From positions 620,001 to 684,000 of the forward strand of contig NZ_CCBB010000003.1 in the NCBI RefSeq assembly GCF_000613185.1: a stretch of DNA of 64,000 nt, given 5' to 3'. The stretch comes from Mycolicibacterium cosmeticum (GTDB taxonomy: Bacteria; Actinomycetota; Actinomycetes; Mycobacteriales; Mycobacteriaceae). Position 1 is the first letter of the stretch. Every line of letters begins with the position of its first letter. Shown here one piece after another: positions 7,540 through 24,634 of the stretch. A model generated the notes under the pieces. That model was given only the letters and a program-made list of their open reading frames with translations. It searched no databases and had not been told where the DNA came from. The position numbers were made by a program, and so were the translations under genes.

Positions 7540-8490
7540 ATGAGTACCGCGAGGGTCCTGCAGCTGTTGGGCCTGCTGCAAGCACGCCGGGTGTGGACCT
7601 CCGACGAACTGGCCGAACGGCTCGAGGTCACCGCCCGCAGCGTGCGCCGCGATATCGAGCGGTTGCGTGACCTCGGCTACCCGGTGCACGCCAGCAAGGG
7701 GCGCGGCGGCGGCTATCAACTGGGCGCCGGCGCCGCCCTGCCGCCGCTGCTGCTCGACCCGGACGAGGCCGTCGCGATGGCCGTCTGCCTGCGCCTGGCG
7801 GCCGGCGGCAGCGTCGCCGGTGTCGGGGAGTCGGCCCTGCGCGCGCTGTCCAAACTCGACCAGGTGATGCCCTCCCGGCTGCGGTCGCAGGTCGCGGCCG
7901 TGCACGACAGCACCGTCACGCTCACCTCGGCCACCGAGGACGCGGTCGACCCGGACGTCCTGATGACCCTGGCCCGCGCGAGTCGCGACCACGAACACGT
8001 CAGCTGCGGCTATGTCGACATCCGCGGCAACGCCACCCAGCGCCGCCTGGAGCCCTACCAGCTGGTGACCACCGGCCGGCGCTGGTACCTGCTGGGCTAT
8101 GACCGGGACCGGGCGGACTGGCGCAGCCTGCGGCTGGACCGGATGTCCGACGTGCGCGCGCTGGGCAGTACCTTCGTGCCGCGCGAGGCGCCCGATGCCG
8201 CCGACTACGTGCGCCGCGCGATCAGCTCGTCGCCGTACCGGTACGTCGCGCGGGTGCGCTACCACGCCGCCCAGGACGTTGTCGCCCAGACCTTTTCGGC
8301 CACCTCGGTGCAGATCGAGCCCGACGGCCCGGACGCCTGCATCGTGACCACCGGTGCCGACGATCCGGAGCGGATGGCGCTGTACCTGGCCATGCCGGGA
8401 TGTGAATTCGAGGTACTCGATCCGCCCGAGGTGATCCGCGCCGTGGGCGCCGCCGCCGAACGCCTCCGCAGGGCCGCCGCCCGAACGTAA
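7540..8490 (+). CDS. YafY-type HTH and WYL-domain transcriptional regulator
   Basis: A 316-residue DNA-binding regulator. The N-terminal winged helix (RVLQLLGLLQARRVWTSDELAERLEVTARSVRRDIERLRDLGY, about residues 5-50) is of the HTH_11/DeoR-like type. The central and C-terminal WYL region has RRLEPYQLVTTGRRWYLLGYDRDRADWRSLRLDRM, where the WYL tripeptide itself appears as WYL in RRWYLLGY. WYL domains bind nucleic acid or small effectors. I chose the ATG at 7540; a second ATG six codons earlier (7522) lies at the edge of the palindrome. It probably regulates the divergent DinB-like genes. Confidence 0.9.
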   Translation: MSTARVLQLLGLLQARRVWTSDELAERLEVTARSVRRDIERLRDLGYPVHASKGRGGGYQLGAGAALPPLLLDPDEAVAMAVCLRLAAGGSVAGVGESALRALSKLDQVMPSRLRSQVAAVHDSTVTLTSATEDAVDPDVLMTLARASRDHEHVSCGYVDIRGNATQRRLEPYQLVTTGRRWYLLGYDRDRADWRSLRLDRMSDVRALGSTFVPREAPDAADYVRRAISSSPYRYVARVRYHAAQDVVAQTFSATSVQIEPDGPDACIVTTGADDPERMALYLAMPGCEFEVLDPPEVIRAVGAAAERLRRAAART

Positions 8491-8500
8491 GGTTCGGATC

Positions 8501-11500
8501 ATGCGCCGCGGACATGAGGAGCACTGCAGCCCGGTCGCGGCCGAGTCCACCGAACTGTTCGTCGGGCCTGCCGACGCGCCGCTGCAGGTCGTGCGTGTCA
8601 CCTGTCGGGGCGGCGCCGGTTCGGTGATCCGCATCGAGGGCGACGGACTGCGCGGCGAGGGGCCGGCCGCCGACGGCACCTGCGAGATCCCGGTGCACGT
8701 GGCCGATTCGGTGCCGGGGCAGCGCCGGCAGGCCCGCGCCGCCGGCCTGCCGTTCACCTTCGTCGTCGCCGAGCCCGGCTGGACCATGCACATGATCAGC
8801 CATTTCCACTACGACCCGGTCTGGTGGAACACCCAGGCGGCCTACACCAGCCTGTGGACCGAGGATCCGCCGGGTGCGTGCCGGCAGACCAACGGTTTCG
8901 CGTTGGTGACCGCACACCTGGAGATGGCCCGGCGGAATCCCGAGTACAAGTTCGTGCTCGCCGAGGTCGACTATCTCAAGCCGTTCTGGGACACCCATCC
9001 CGAGGAACGCGCCGACCTGCGCCGCCTCATCGCCGAAGGCCGGATCGAGATCATGGGCGGCACCTACAACGAACCCAACACCAATCTCACCAGCCCGGAA
9101 ACCGCGATCCGGAACTTCGTCGCGGGCATGGGGTTTCAGCGCGACGTCCTCGGTGCCGATCCCGCGACCGCCTGGCAGCTGGACGTGTTCGGTCACGATC
9201 CGCAGTTTCCGGGGATGGCCGCCGAGGCGGGGCTGACGTCGAGTTCGTGGGCCCGCGGGCCGCACCACCAGTGGGGGCCGATGGCCGAGCACGGTGACCC
9301 GGAACGCATGCAGTTCGCCAGCGAATTCGAGTGGACGGCGCCGTCCGGCCGGGGGCTGCTCACCCACTACATGCCCGCGCACTATGCCGCGGGGTGGTGG
9401 ATGGACTCGGCGGCCACCCTCGCCGAGGCGCAGCGGCAGACCTTCGAGTTGTTCACCCGGTTGAAGGCGGTGGCGTTGACCCGCAACGTGCTGCTGCCCG
9501 TCGGCACCGATTACACGCCGCCGAACAAGTGGGTCACCGAGATCCACCGCGACTGGAACGCCCGCTACACCTGGCCGCGGTTCGTGTGCGCGCTGCCCAA
9601 GGAGTTCTTCGCCGCGGTGCGCGCCGAGCTCGAACATGCCTCCCAACGTGCCCAGGTGCAGACCCGGGACATGAACCCGATCTACACCGGCAAGGACGTC
9701 TCCTACATCGACACCAAGCAGGCCAACCGGGCCGCCGAGAACGCGGTGCTGGAGGCCGAGCGGTTCGCGGTGTTCGCCGGATTGCTCTGCGGGGCCAGCT
9801 ATCCGCAGGCGGCGTTGGAGAAGGCGTGGGTGCAACTGGCCTACGGGGCGCACCACGACGCGATCACCGGCTCGGAATCCGACCAGGTGTATCTGGATCT
9901 GCTCACCGGCTGGCGCGACGCCTGGGAGTTGGGCCGCGCCGCCCGCGACAACGCGCTGGCCCTGCTCAGCACCGCGGTGGGGGCACCGATGGTGGTGTGG
10001 AATCCGCTGGCGCACCACCGATCCGATGTGGTGACCGCCCACCTCGAGCAACCGTTTCGCGGCGTGGTGCGCGACCAGCAGGGCGAGGTGGTGCCGTCGG
10101 TGGCCGACGGGCACACCGTGAGCTGGTTGGCCGCCGACGTCGGATCCCTCGGCTGGTGTTCCTACCGGCTGGACGACGAGACCTCGGGATCGGCCTGGGA
10201 ACCGTTGGGCGGCAACCAGATCGGCAACGAACACTACCGGGTCCGGGTCGACCCGCAGCGGGGCGGCGCCGTGTGTTCGGTGCTCGCCGCCGGCCGTGAG
10301 CTGATCGCGGCCGGCCGGGTGGGCAACGAACTGGCCGTCTATGACGAGTACTCGGCGCATCCCACGGCCGGGGAAGGGCCTTGGCATCTGTTGCCGAAGG
10401 GCCCGGTGGTCTGCTCGTCGGCCCATCCCGCGGACGTGCAGGCCTGCCGAAGCCGGCTCGGCGAGCGGTTGACCGTTCGCGGCCGCATCGGTGACCTGTT
10501 GCGCTACACCCAGACCATCACGCTGTGGCGCGGTATCTCCCGCATCGAATGCCGTACCGAGATACACGAATTCACCGGCGCCGACCGGCTGCTGCGGTTG
10601 CGCTGGCCCTGCCCGGTGCCCGGGGCCATGCCGGTCAGCGAGGTCGGTGACGCGGTGATCGGGCGCGGCTTCGGCCTGCTGCATCGGCACGGTGAACGGC
10701 ACGCGGTGGATGCCGCGCAGCACCCGTCCACCCTGGACAACCCCGCCTACGGCTGGTTCGGGCTGTCCTCGATGCTGCGGGTGCGCGTCGGGGCGGGGGT
10801 CCGGGCGGTGTCGGTGGCCGAAGTCGTCACGCCGGACGACCAATTCGACACCCGAGACCTGATGGTCGCCCTGGTGCGCGCCGGGGTCACGGCCACCTGC
10901 AGCGCGGCAGGCCGGCCACGCTACGGGGACCTGTCGGTGGACTCCAACCTGCCCGACGCCCGGATCGCCGTCGGCGGCCCGGACGAGAACACCTTCACCG
11001 CGGCGGTGCTGGCCACCGCGCCCGAGCACCGCCGGGAACTGGAGCGGCAACTGGCGGCCACCGGCACCGCCCGGGTCTGGGTGCCCGCGACGTCCGAACT
11101 CGCCCAGGTGTGGGTGCCCGGCGCCGACCTGCGCGGGGTTCGCAGCCTGCCGGTGCTGATCGTCGCCGGCGGACTCGACGCGCTGGTCGCCGATCTCGCC
11201 GACGCGGAGGTCTCGGTGCCCCAGGACGCCCCGGCCGGGCTGACACCGTTCGAATCGGTGACGGTGGCCTTGGCCAATCGCGGGGTGCCGGGATTCGCCG
11301 TCGATCCCGACGGCACCCTGCACACCTCGCTGATGCGGTCGTGCACCGGCTGGCCGTCGGGCACGTGGATCGACCCACCCCGGCGCACCGCCCCGGACGG
11401 GTCCAACTTCCAACTCCAGCACTGGTCGCACACCTTCGACTACGCCGTCATCGCCGGCGAGGGGGACTGGCGCGACGCCGATATCCCGCAGCGCAGCGCC

Positions 11501-12628
11501 GAGTTCTCGCATCCGCTCATCGCCGTCGCCAACCGGCGCGCCGGCGCCGACGGCCTACCCGCACACGGTGCGCTCCTCGATGTCGATTCGTCCGGCGGCC
11601 GGGTCACCCTCGGCGCGCTCAAAGCCGCGGGCAATCCGTTCGCACGCGGATCCGCCGAGCCGGTGGACCCCGCTTCGATCACCCTGCGGTTGGTCGAAAC
11701 ACACGGTCGCAGAGCAGAATTCGTGGTACGGTCCGGCATCTGCAGCGTCTCGCCGCTGACCGCCGCGGACCTGCTGGAACGTCCGGCCGGTGCGACGACG
11801 ACGGCGCTGCACGGTTATCAGATCGCCACTCTGCGCGGCCGGCTCGACGGAATCCGGATCGCCAACGCCGACCATCAGCAGCTGGCCCCGGACGCCGAGG
11901 ACGCGCAGCCGCTCTATGCCCGGTACTGGCTGCACAACCGGGGCCCGGCACCCCTGGGTGGCCTGCCGGTGGTGGCGCACCTGCATCCCAGCCACGTGAC
12001 GGCGACGGATCCGGTTGTGCGGCTTCGGCTCACGGCGGCCAGCGATTGCACCGACACCGCCCTGCACGGCCGGGTCCGGCTGGTGCTCCCGCCGGGCTGG
12101 ACGGCCGAGCCGGGTCAGTTGTCCTTCGTGCTGCCGCCGGGGGAGCACCTGGACACCGAGGTCGCGGTGACCCGGCCGCCGGACTGTCTGCCCGGGGTGT
12201 ACCCGATCCGTGCCGAACTGGCCGCCGCCGGTCGCGGGCTGCCCGCGGCATGGCATCAGGTGGTCGAGGACGTGTGCCTGGTGTCGGTCGGTGCGCCGGC
12301 CGATGCCGAGGTGCTGCGGTTGCTCGCCGGGCCGGAAGACGTGCGGGTGCGGGCCGGGGAGCGGGCCCGGTTGTCGGTCACGGTCGGCACCGACGCGCAT
12401 GCCGACCTGGCCGTCGAAGCGCACCTGATCAGTCCGTGGGGCACCTGGGAGTGGCTGGGGCCGGCGGTTACCGGTGCCGAAGTGCCGGCGCGGGCAACGC
12501 TGCGGCTGGATTTCGACGTGACGCCGCCGCCCTGGGTGCAGCCGGGCCGGTGGTGGGCGCTGATCCGGCTGGCCTGCGCGGGCCGGCTGGTGTATTCACC
12601 GGCGGTCGCGGTGGAGGTGCTGCCGTGA
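8501..12628 (+). CDS. Glycoside hydrolase family 38 alpha-mannosidase (Rv0648-like)
   Basis: A 1375-residue GH38 retaining alpha-mannosidase that releases mannose from mannosides. The zinc-binding HxD lies in SHFHYDPVWWNTQ near residue 101. The likely nucleophile Asp is in WQLDVFGHDPQF near residue 228. The mid domain has AYGAHHDAITGSESDQVY near 450. The long C-terminal part is beta-sandwich-like, ending in an NEW3-type stretch (PPGWTAEPGQLSFVLPPGEH). No signal peptide is apparent, so it is probably cytosolic. It starts 10 bp after the WYL regulator stop, which may mean cotranscription, and overlaps the next gene by 4 bp (GTGA). The physiological substrate in mycobacteria is not evident; mannose-containing glycans are plausible. 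Confidence 0.93.
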   Translation: MRRGHEEHCSPVAAESTELFVGPADAPLQVVRVTCRGGAGSVIRIEGDGLRGEGPAADGTCEIPVHVADSVPGQRRQARAAGLPFTFVVAEPGWTMHMISHFHYDPVWWNTQAAYTSLWTEDPPGACRQTNGFALVTAHLEMARRNPEYKFVLAEVDYLKPFWDTHPEERADLRRLIAEGRIEIMGGTYNEPNTNLTSPETAIRNFVAGMGFQRDVLGADPATAWQLDVFGHDPQFPGMAAEAGLTSSSWARGPHHQWGPMAEHGDPERMQFASEFEWTAPSGRGLLTHYMPAHYAAGWWMDSAATLAEAQRQTFELFTRLKAVALTRNVLLPVGTDYTPPNKWVTEIHRDWNARYTWPRFVCALPKEFFAAVRAELEHASQRAQVQTRDMNPIYTGKDVSYIDTKQANRAAENAVLEAERFAVFAGLLCGASYPQAALEKAWVQLAYGAHHDAITGSESDQVYLDLLTGWRDAWELGRAARDNALALLSTAVGAPMVVWNPLAHHRSDVVTAHLEQPFRGVVRDQQGEVVPSVADGHTVSWLAADVGSLGWCSYRLDDETSGSAWEPLGGNQIGNEHYRVRVDPQRGGAVCSVLAAGRELIAAGRVGNELAVYDEYSAHPTAGEGPWHLLPKGPVVCSSAHPADVQACRSRLGERLTVRGRIGDLLRYTQTITLWRGISRIECRTEIHEFTGADRLLRLRWPCPVPGAMPVSEVGDAVIGRGFGLLHRHGERHAVDAAQHPSTLDNPAYGWFGLSSMLRVRVGAGVRAVSVAEVVTPDDQFDTRDLMVALVRAGVTATCSAAGRPRYGDLSVDSNLPDARIAVGGPDENTFTAAVLATAPEHRRELERQLAATGTARVWVPATSELAQVWVPGADLRGVRSLPVLIVAGGLDALVADLADAEVSVPQDAPAGLTPFESVTVALANRGVPGFAVDPDGTLHTSLMRSCTGWPSGTWIDPPRRTAPDGSNFQLQHWSHTFDYAVIAGEGDWRDADIPQRSAEFSHPLIAVANRRAGADGLPAHGALLDVDSSGGRVTLGALKAAGNPFARGSAEPVDPASITLRLVETHGRRAEFVVRSGICSVSPLTAADLLERPAGATTTALHGYQIATLRGRLDGIRIANADHQQLAPDAEDAQPLYARYWLHNRGPAPLGGLPVVAHLHPSHVTATDPVVRLRLTAASDCTDTALHGRVRLVLPPGWTAEPGQLSFVLPPGEHLDTEVAVTRPPDCLPGVYPIRAELAAAGRGLPAAWHQVVEDVCLVSVGAPADAEVLRLLAGPEDVRVRAGERARLSVTVGTDAHADLAVEAHLISPWGTWEWLGPAVTGAEVPARATLRLDFDVTPPPWVQPGRWWALIRLACAGRLVYSPAVAVEVLP

Positions 12629-13188
12629 CGACGGTGGCCTGGGTGGCCGGCTACCCGATTGCCGAAACCGAGGTCGACGAACGCGAAAAGCGCCTGCGGG
12701 CAGGGCAGTTCGGCTCCGCCCTGCCCCGCCAGGGGACCAGCGAGGGCAGGCAACTGCGGCGCTGGCTGACCCAGTTACTGGTCGCCGAGCGGGTGGTGGC
12801 GGCCCAGCCCGGCGGTGCCGATCCGCCCGCCTTGCACGAGGTGTTGCCCGACGCCGCCGCCCGGCTGGAGATCGGCAGCATCGCCGCGGCGGTCCTGGAG
12901 GGCCCGCATGCCCGCGCGGTGTTCGCCCGCGTCACCGCCGCCGTCGATGTCACCGACGCGGACGTGGCGGCCTATCACGCCCGCAATCCGGGGCGGTTCG
13001 GTCCGCGCCGGGCAGCCATCCCGCTGGCCCGGGCGCGGCCGGCGGTCACCGACCATCTGCGCGGCGCCGCGCGGCGCGCCACCTTCCGGCGCTGGCTGGA
13101 CGGGCAGGTCGCCGACCTGGTGCGGCTGGCACCCGGATACGAGCACCCCGGCGATCCCCGCCAGCCGGACAACACCCACCGGCACTGA
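12625..13188 (+). CDS. Rv0649-like protein of unknown function
   Basis: A 187-residue basic, Ala/Arg-rich protein starting at a GTG that overlaps the mannosidase stop by 4 bp. The M. tuberculosis counterpart has been labelled malonyl-CoA acyltransferase (fabD2), but I see no GHSxG nucleophile motif here, so that label is not supported. A segment near residues 112-130 (TDADVAAYHARNPGRFGP) resembles the linker before parvulin-type peptidyl-prolyl isomerase domains. The N-terminal TEVDEREKRLRAG...QLRRWLTQLLVAERVV also recalls SurA/PpiC N-domains, but no complete PPIase domain follows. It lies between a mannosidase and a sugar kinase in one operon. Function unknown. Confidence 0.8.
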   Translation: MTTVAWVAGYPIAETEVDEREKRLRAGQFGSALPRQGTSEGRQLRRWLTQLLVAERVVAAQPGGADPPALHEVLPDAAARLEIGSIAAAVLEGPHARAVFARVTAAVDVTDADVAAYHARNPGRFGPRRAAIPLARARPAVTDHLRGAARRATFRRWLDGQVADLVRLAPGYEHPGDPRQPDNTHRH

Positions 13189-13218
13189 CCCCCCGGCACT
13201 GACAGATAGGGGCATCCG

Positions 13219-14121
13219 ATGACTCTCACCCTGGCCGTCGACGTCGGCGGCACCAAGATCGCCGTCGGCCTCGTCGACGGCGACGGCATCCTGACCCACC
13301 GCGACCAGCGGCCCACCCCGGCCGGCGACGCCGACACGGTGTGGGCCACCGCGGCAGACCTGATCCGGCAGGCGCTAGGCCGGGCCGGTGACACCGTGAC
13401 GGCCACCGGCATCAGCTCGGCCGGACCCGTCGACCTGGCCGAAGGCACCGTCAGTCCGATCAATATCGCTGCCTGGCAAGGGTTTCCGATCGTCGAGCGG
13501 ACCCGGCGGCTCACCGGCGGTCCGGTGCGGCTCGGTGGTGACGGGCTGTGCATGGCGCTCGGTGAGCAGTGGCGCGGGGCCGGGGCGGGCGCGGCCTTCC
13601 TGCTGGGCATGGTGGTCTCGACCGGTATCGGCGGGGGACTGGTGCTCGACGGTGCGCCGTATGACGGACGCACCGGCAACGCCGGCCATGTCGGTCACGT
13701 CGTCGTCGAGGCCGACGGGGTGCCGTGCACCTGCGGTGGCCGGGGTTGCGTCGAGACCGTCGCCGCCGGCCCGCATCTGGTGCGCTGGGCCCGCGCCAAC
13801 GGCTGGGCGGGTCCGCCCGGTGCCGACGCCAGACAACTGGCCGAGGCCGCGGCCTCCGGTGACCCGGTCGCCATCGAGGCGTACCGCCGCGGTGCGGCGG
13901 GTGTGGCGATGATGATCGCCGGGGTGGCGGCGACCTGCGACCTGGACCGCGTCGTGATCGGTGGCGGGGTGGCCAAGTCGGGCGCGCTGCTGTTCGATCC
14001 GTTGCGCGCGGCGTTGCGCACCTATGCCGGCCTGTCGTTCATCCGGGACCTGCAGGTGGTGCCCGCCGCCCTCGGTGGCGACGCGGGGCTGGTGGGGGCG
14101 GCCGCGCTGTCCCGGGCCTGA
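13219..14121 (+). CDS. ROK family sugar kinase
   Basis: A 300-residue ROK (repressor/ORF/kinase) protein without the HTH of ROK repressors, so it is a kinase. It starts with the phosphate-binding LAVDVGGTKIAVGLVDGDG. It has the ROK zinc motif CTCGGRGCVE near residues 172-181 and a C-terminal nucleotide-binding GGGVAKSGALLFDPL. It would phosphorylate a hexose with ATP. The ATG follows an ATAGGGG site, 30 bp after the preceding stop. As the last gene after alpha-mannosidase it may phosphorylate released mannose or glucose (inference). Confidence 0.92.
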   Translation: MTLTLAVDVGGTKIAVGLVDGDGILTHRDQRPTPAGDADTVWATAADLIRQALGRAGDTVTATGISSAGPVDLAEGTVSPINIAAWQGFPIVERTRRLTGGPVRLGGDGLCMALGEQWRGAGAGAAFLLGMVVSTGIGGGLVLDGAPYDGRTGNAGHVGHVVVEADGVPCTCGGRGCVETVAAGPHLVRWARANGWAGPPGADARQLAEAAASGDPVAIEAYRRGAAGVAMMIAGVAATCDLDRVVIGGGVAKSGALLFDPLRAALRTYAGLSFIRDLQVVPAALGGDAGLVGAAALSRA

Positions 14122-14128
14122 CGCCGTT

Positions 14129-14158
14129 TTGGCCGATCACGGGGGCATCGGCTACTCT
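14129..14158 (+). promoter_or_regulatory. Promoter of rplJ-rplL
   Basis: A TTGGCC -35 (14129-14134), an 18-bp spacer and a TACTCT -10 (14153-14158) directly after the ROK kinase stop. A transcript from here would have a leader of about 215 nt before rplJ. Confidence 0.55.
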
Positions 14159-14165
14159 TGTGCGG

Positions 14166-14380
14166 TTCCACCGAAGACCGTCGGTCACCGATGAGCGCTT
14201 GCGAGAAGAGCAAGTAGCTCGGCAATCGGTTGAAGGTCCGGGTTATCCCGGCGGCCCACGCAGGAGGACGAGGTAACAGTATTTTTCTGCGCGCCCCGAC
14301 CTGTCCTGCGTCGGGGCGTTCGTGATTTCCGGCCTTCGTGATCACCGGTTGGTGGACATCCCAACCATCACGAGGAGGCA
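14166..14380 (+). ncRNA. Ribosomal protein L10 leader (rplJ autoregulatory leader)
   Basis: Untranslated leader with several hairpins in the position where the L10 leader controls rplJ-rplL in many bacteria by binding L10(L12)4. Visible stems include GCCCCGAC with GTCGGGGC (near 14295-14320) and a GGTTGG/CCAACC hairpin (near 14347-14368) just before the rplJ Shine-Dalgarno site. The precise boundaries and the L10-binding kink-turn were not modelled. Confidence 0.65.
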
Positions 14381-14383
14381 AGC

Positions 14384-14920
14384 ATGGCCAAAGCTGACAA
14401 GGCCACCGCGGTCGCCGACATCGCCGAGAAGTTCAAGGAGGCGACGGCCACCGTCGTCACCGAGTACCGCGGCCTGACGGTGTCCAACCTTGCCGAGCTG
14501 CGCAGGTCGCTGGGCGCCGGCGCGTCGTACACCGTCGCCAAGAACACCTTGGTGAAGCGTGCGGCGTCGGAGGCCGGCATCGAGGGTCTCGACGATCTGT
14601 TCGCCGGCCCGACCGCCATCGCGTTCATCAACGGCGAGCCCGTCGACGCCGCGAAGGCGATCAAGAAGTTCGCCAAGGACAACAAGGCGCTCGTCATCAA
14701 GGGCGGCTACATGGACGGCAAGGCGCTGTCCGTGTCCGAGGTCGAGCGGATCGCCGACCTGGAGTCGCGCGAGGTGCTGCTGTCGCGCGTCGCCGGCGCC
14801 CTCAAGGCGAAGCAGTCCCAGGCCGCGGCGCTGTTCGTGGCGCCCGCGTCCCAGGTCGCCCGCCTGGCCGCAGCTCTGCAAGAGAAGAAGGCCGGCTCGG
14901 AAAACACCGACGCCGCCTGA
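14384..14920 (+). CDS. rplJ: 50S ribosomal protein L10
   Basis: L10 anchors L7/L12 dimers on the ribosomal stalk base. The 178-residue sequence starts [19 protein letters not shown] and contains [18 protein letters not shown] and [12 protein letters not shown], both diagnostic of L10. The C-terminal helix that carries L7/L12 is Ala/Lys-rich. The ATG follows GAGGAGG. It is cotranscribed with rplL 36 bp downstream and probably autoregulated through the leader. Confidence 0.98.
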   Translation: MAKADKATAVADIAEKFKEATATVVTEYRGLTVSNLAELRRSLGAGASYTVAKNTLVKRAASEAGIEGLDDLFAGPTAIAFINGEPVDAAKAIKKFAKDNKALVIKGGYMDGKALSVSEVERIADLESREVLLSRVAGALKAKQSQAAALFVAPASQVARLAAALQEKKAGSENTDAA

Positions 14921-14956
14921 GACCAACCACCAACAAGAGATAGATAAGGAATCACC

Positions 14957-15346
14957 ATGGCAAAGCTGTCCACCGAAGAACTGATCGACGCCTTCAAGGA
15001 ACTGACCCTGCTCGAGCTCTCTGAGTTCGTGAAGGTGTTCGAGGAGACCTTCGACGTCACCGCCGCCGCCCCGGTCGCCGTTGCGGCTGCCCCCGCCGCC
15101 GGTGGCGCTGCCGCCGAGGCCGCCGAGGAGCAGTCCGAGTTCGACGTCATCCTCGAGGGTGCCGGCGACAAGAAGATCGGCGTCATCAAGGTCGTCCGCG
15201 AGATCGTTTCCGGCCTGGGCCTGAAGGAAGCCAAGGACCTGGTCGACGGCGCTCCCAAGCCGCTGCTGGAGAAGGTCACCAAGGAGGCCGCCGACGACGC
15301 CAAGGCCAAGCTCGAGGCCGCCGGCGCGACGGTCACCGTCAAGTAG
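14957..15346 (+). CDS. rplL: 50S ribosomal protein L7/L12
   Basis: The 129-residue stalk protein that recruits translational GTPases. It has the N-terminal dimerisation helix ([29 protein letters not shown]), an Ala/Pro-rich hinge (about residues 37-55) and the C-terminal domain ([37 protein letters not shown]). It follows rplJ by 36 bp and ends just before a strong hairpin. Confidence 0.98.
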   Translation: MAKLSTEELIDAFKELTLLELSEFVKVFEETFDVTAAAPVAVAAAPAAGGAAAEAAEEQSEFDVILEGAGDKKIGVIKVVREIVSGLGLKEAKDLVDGAPKPLLEKVTKEAADDAKAKLEAAGATVTVK

Positions 15347-15361
15347 TTTCGGTTCGTCGAG

Positions 15362-15387
15362 GGGCCGGGTCGGAAACGACCCGGCCC
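15362..15387 (+). terminator. Rho-independent-type terminator of rplJ-rplL
   Basis: An 11-bp perfect stem (15362-15372 with 15377-15387) with a GAAA tetraloop, followed by TTT. It lies 15 bp after the rplL stop. Confidence 0.88.
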
Positions 15388-15517
15388 TTTGTCGTTGGTG
15401 AACGCCGTCGTCGGCGGTGACTTCCGTGTTGCTGAAATCCCACGTGCGCTACAGTGACTCAAGCCACAGGCGGGGGTAGGCAGGTGGCGCGGTGAGCCGT
15501 AAGCGGAAGGAAATCGT

Positions 15518-16609
15518 ATGGGCGTCCAAATCGACGTGACCGGGCTGAGCAAATCGTTCGGGTCGTCGAAGATCTGGGAAGACGTCACGATGTCGATTCC
15601 CGCCGGCGAGGTCAGTGTGTTGCTGGGCCCGTCCGGTACCGGTAAGTCGGTGTTCCTGAAGTCGCTGATCGGTCTGCTGCGCCCGGAGAAGGGTTCGATC
15701 GTCATCGACGGGACCAACATCTTGGAGTGCTCGGCCAAGGAGCTCTACGAGATTCGCACCCTGTTCGGTGTGCTGTTCCAGGACGGTGCGCTGTTCGGGT
15801 CGATGAACATCTATGACAACACCGCGTTCCCGCTGCGCGAGCACACCAAGAAGTCCGAGTCCGAGATCCGCAAGATCGTGATGGAGAAGCTCGAACTGGT
15901 GGGTATGCCCAACGACGGGCACAAGTTCCCCGGTGAGATCTCCGGTGGTATGCGCAAGCGTGCCGGCCTGGCCCGGGCGCTGGTGCTGGACCCGCAGATC
16001 ATCCTGTGCGACGAGCCGGACTCGGGTCTGGACCCGGTGCGTACGGCGTACCTGAGCCAGCTGCTCATCGACATCAACGCCCAGATCGACGCGACCGTGC
16101 TGATCGTGACGCACAACATCAACATCGCCCGTACGGTGCCGGACAACATCGGCATGCTGTTCCGCAAGCACCTGGTGATGTTCGGGCCGCGTGAGGTGTT
16201 GTTGACCTCGGAGGAGCCGGTGGTCAAGCAGTTCCTCAACGGTCGGCGTATCGGTCCGATCGGCATGTCGGAGGAGAAGGACGAGGCCACCGCGGCGGCC
16301 GAGCAGGCGATGCTGGAGGCCGGTCAGCACGACGGTGGTGTGGAGGAGATCGAGGGTGTGCCGCCGCAGCTGACCGCGACCCCGGGGATGCCCGAGCGCC
16401 AGGGTGTGGCCCGCCGGCAGGCCCGGGTGCGCGAGATCCTGCACACCCTGCCCCAAGCCGCTCAGGCCGCGATCCTCGACGACCTGGAGGGCACGCACAA
16501 GTACAAGGTGCACGAGTTCGCCGAGGAGCACACCCACCACGGCGCGCCGGCGGCCGCCGCGAACGAGGACTTCCCGACGGCCTCCATCCCGCGGGCCACC
16601 GAGCAGTAA
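15518..16609 (+). CDS. mceG: MceG/Mkl ABC-transporter ATPase for Mce lipid importers
   Basis: A 363-residue ATP-binding subunit that energises Mce complexes, which import lipids such as cholesterol and fatty acids across the mycobacterial envelope. It has Walker A GPSGTGKS (around residue 40), Q-loop LFQDGALFGS, signature SGGMRKRAGLARAL, Walker B ILCDEPDSGLDP and the H-loop VLIVTHN. A C-terminal extension beyond the nucleotide-binding domain (about residues 250-363) is characteristic of Mkl rather than E. coli MlaF. It stands alone, with its own promoter region (15400-15517) and a terminator after it, consistent with one ATPase serving many mce loci. Confidence 0.93.
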   Translation: MGVQIDVTGLSKSFGSSKIWEDVTMSIPAGEVSVLLGPSGTGKSVFLKSLIGLLRPEKGSIVIDGTNILECSAKELYEIRTLFGVLFQDGALFGSMNIYDNTAFPLREHTKKSESEIRKIVMEKLELVGMPNDGHKFPGEISGGMRKRAGLARALVLDPQIILCDEPDSGLDPVRTAYLSQLLIDINAQIDATVLIVTHNINIARTVPDNIGMLFRKHLVMFGPREVLLTSEEPVVKQFLNGRRIGPIGMSEEKDEATAAAEQAMLEAGQHDGGVEEIEGVPPQLTATPGMPERQGVARRQARVREILHTLPQAAQAAILDDLEGTHKYKVHEFAEEHTHHGAPAAAANEDFPTASIPRATEQ

Positions 16610-16634
16610 GCCCCGCGATCCCGGTTTCCCGGCG

Positions 16635-16678
16635 GCGCGCCCAAGATGTGATCTTCATCACGGCTGTCTTGGGCGCGC
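16635..16678 (+). terminator. Hairpin terminator after mceG
   Basis: Two perfect 12-bp arms (GCGCGCCCAAGA at 16635-16646; complement at 16667-16678) enclose an inner GTGAT/ATCAC stem. It starts 26 bp after the mceG stop. Confidence 0.82.
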
Positions 16679-24578
<7,900 letters not shown>

Positions 24579-24590
24579 CCGCGTAAGAAA

Positions 24591-24623
24591 GAGGGCCCCC
24601 GAGACTCAGTCTCGGGGGCCCTC
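24591..24623 (+). terminator. Terminator of rpoBC
   Basis: A perfect 15-bp GC-rich stem (24591-24605 with 24609-24623) and a 3-nt loop, 12 bp after the rpoC stop and preceded by AAGAAA. Confidence 0.9.
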
Positions 24624-24634
24624 TTCGCGCCGAC

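Noticed and set aside
12625..13188. Calling the small gene after the mannosidase fabD2 (malonyl-CoA acyltransferase)
   Set aside because: No GHSxG nucleophile or acyltransferase core is present, and the length is far below that of FabD.
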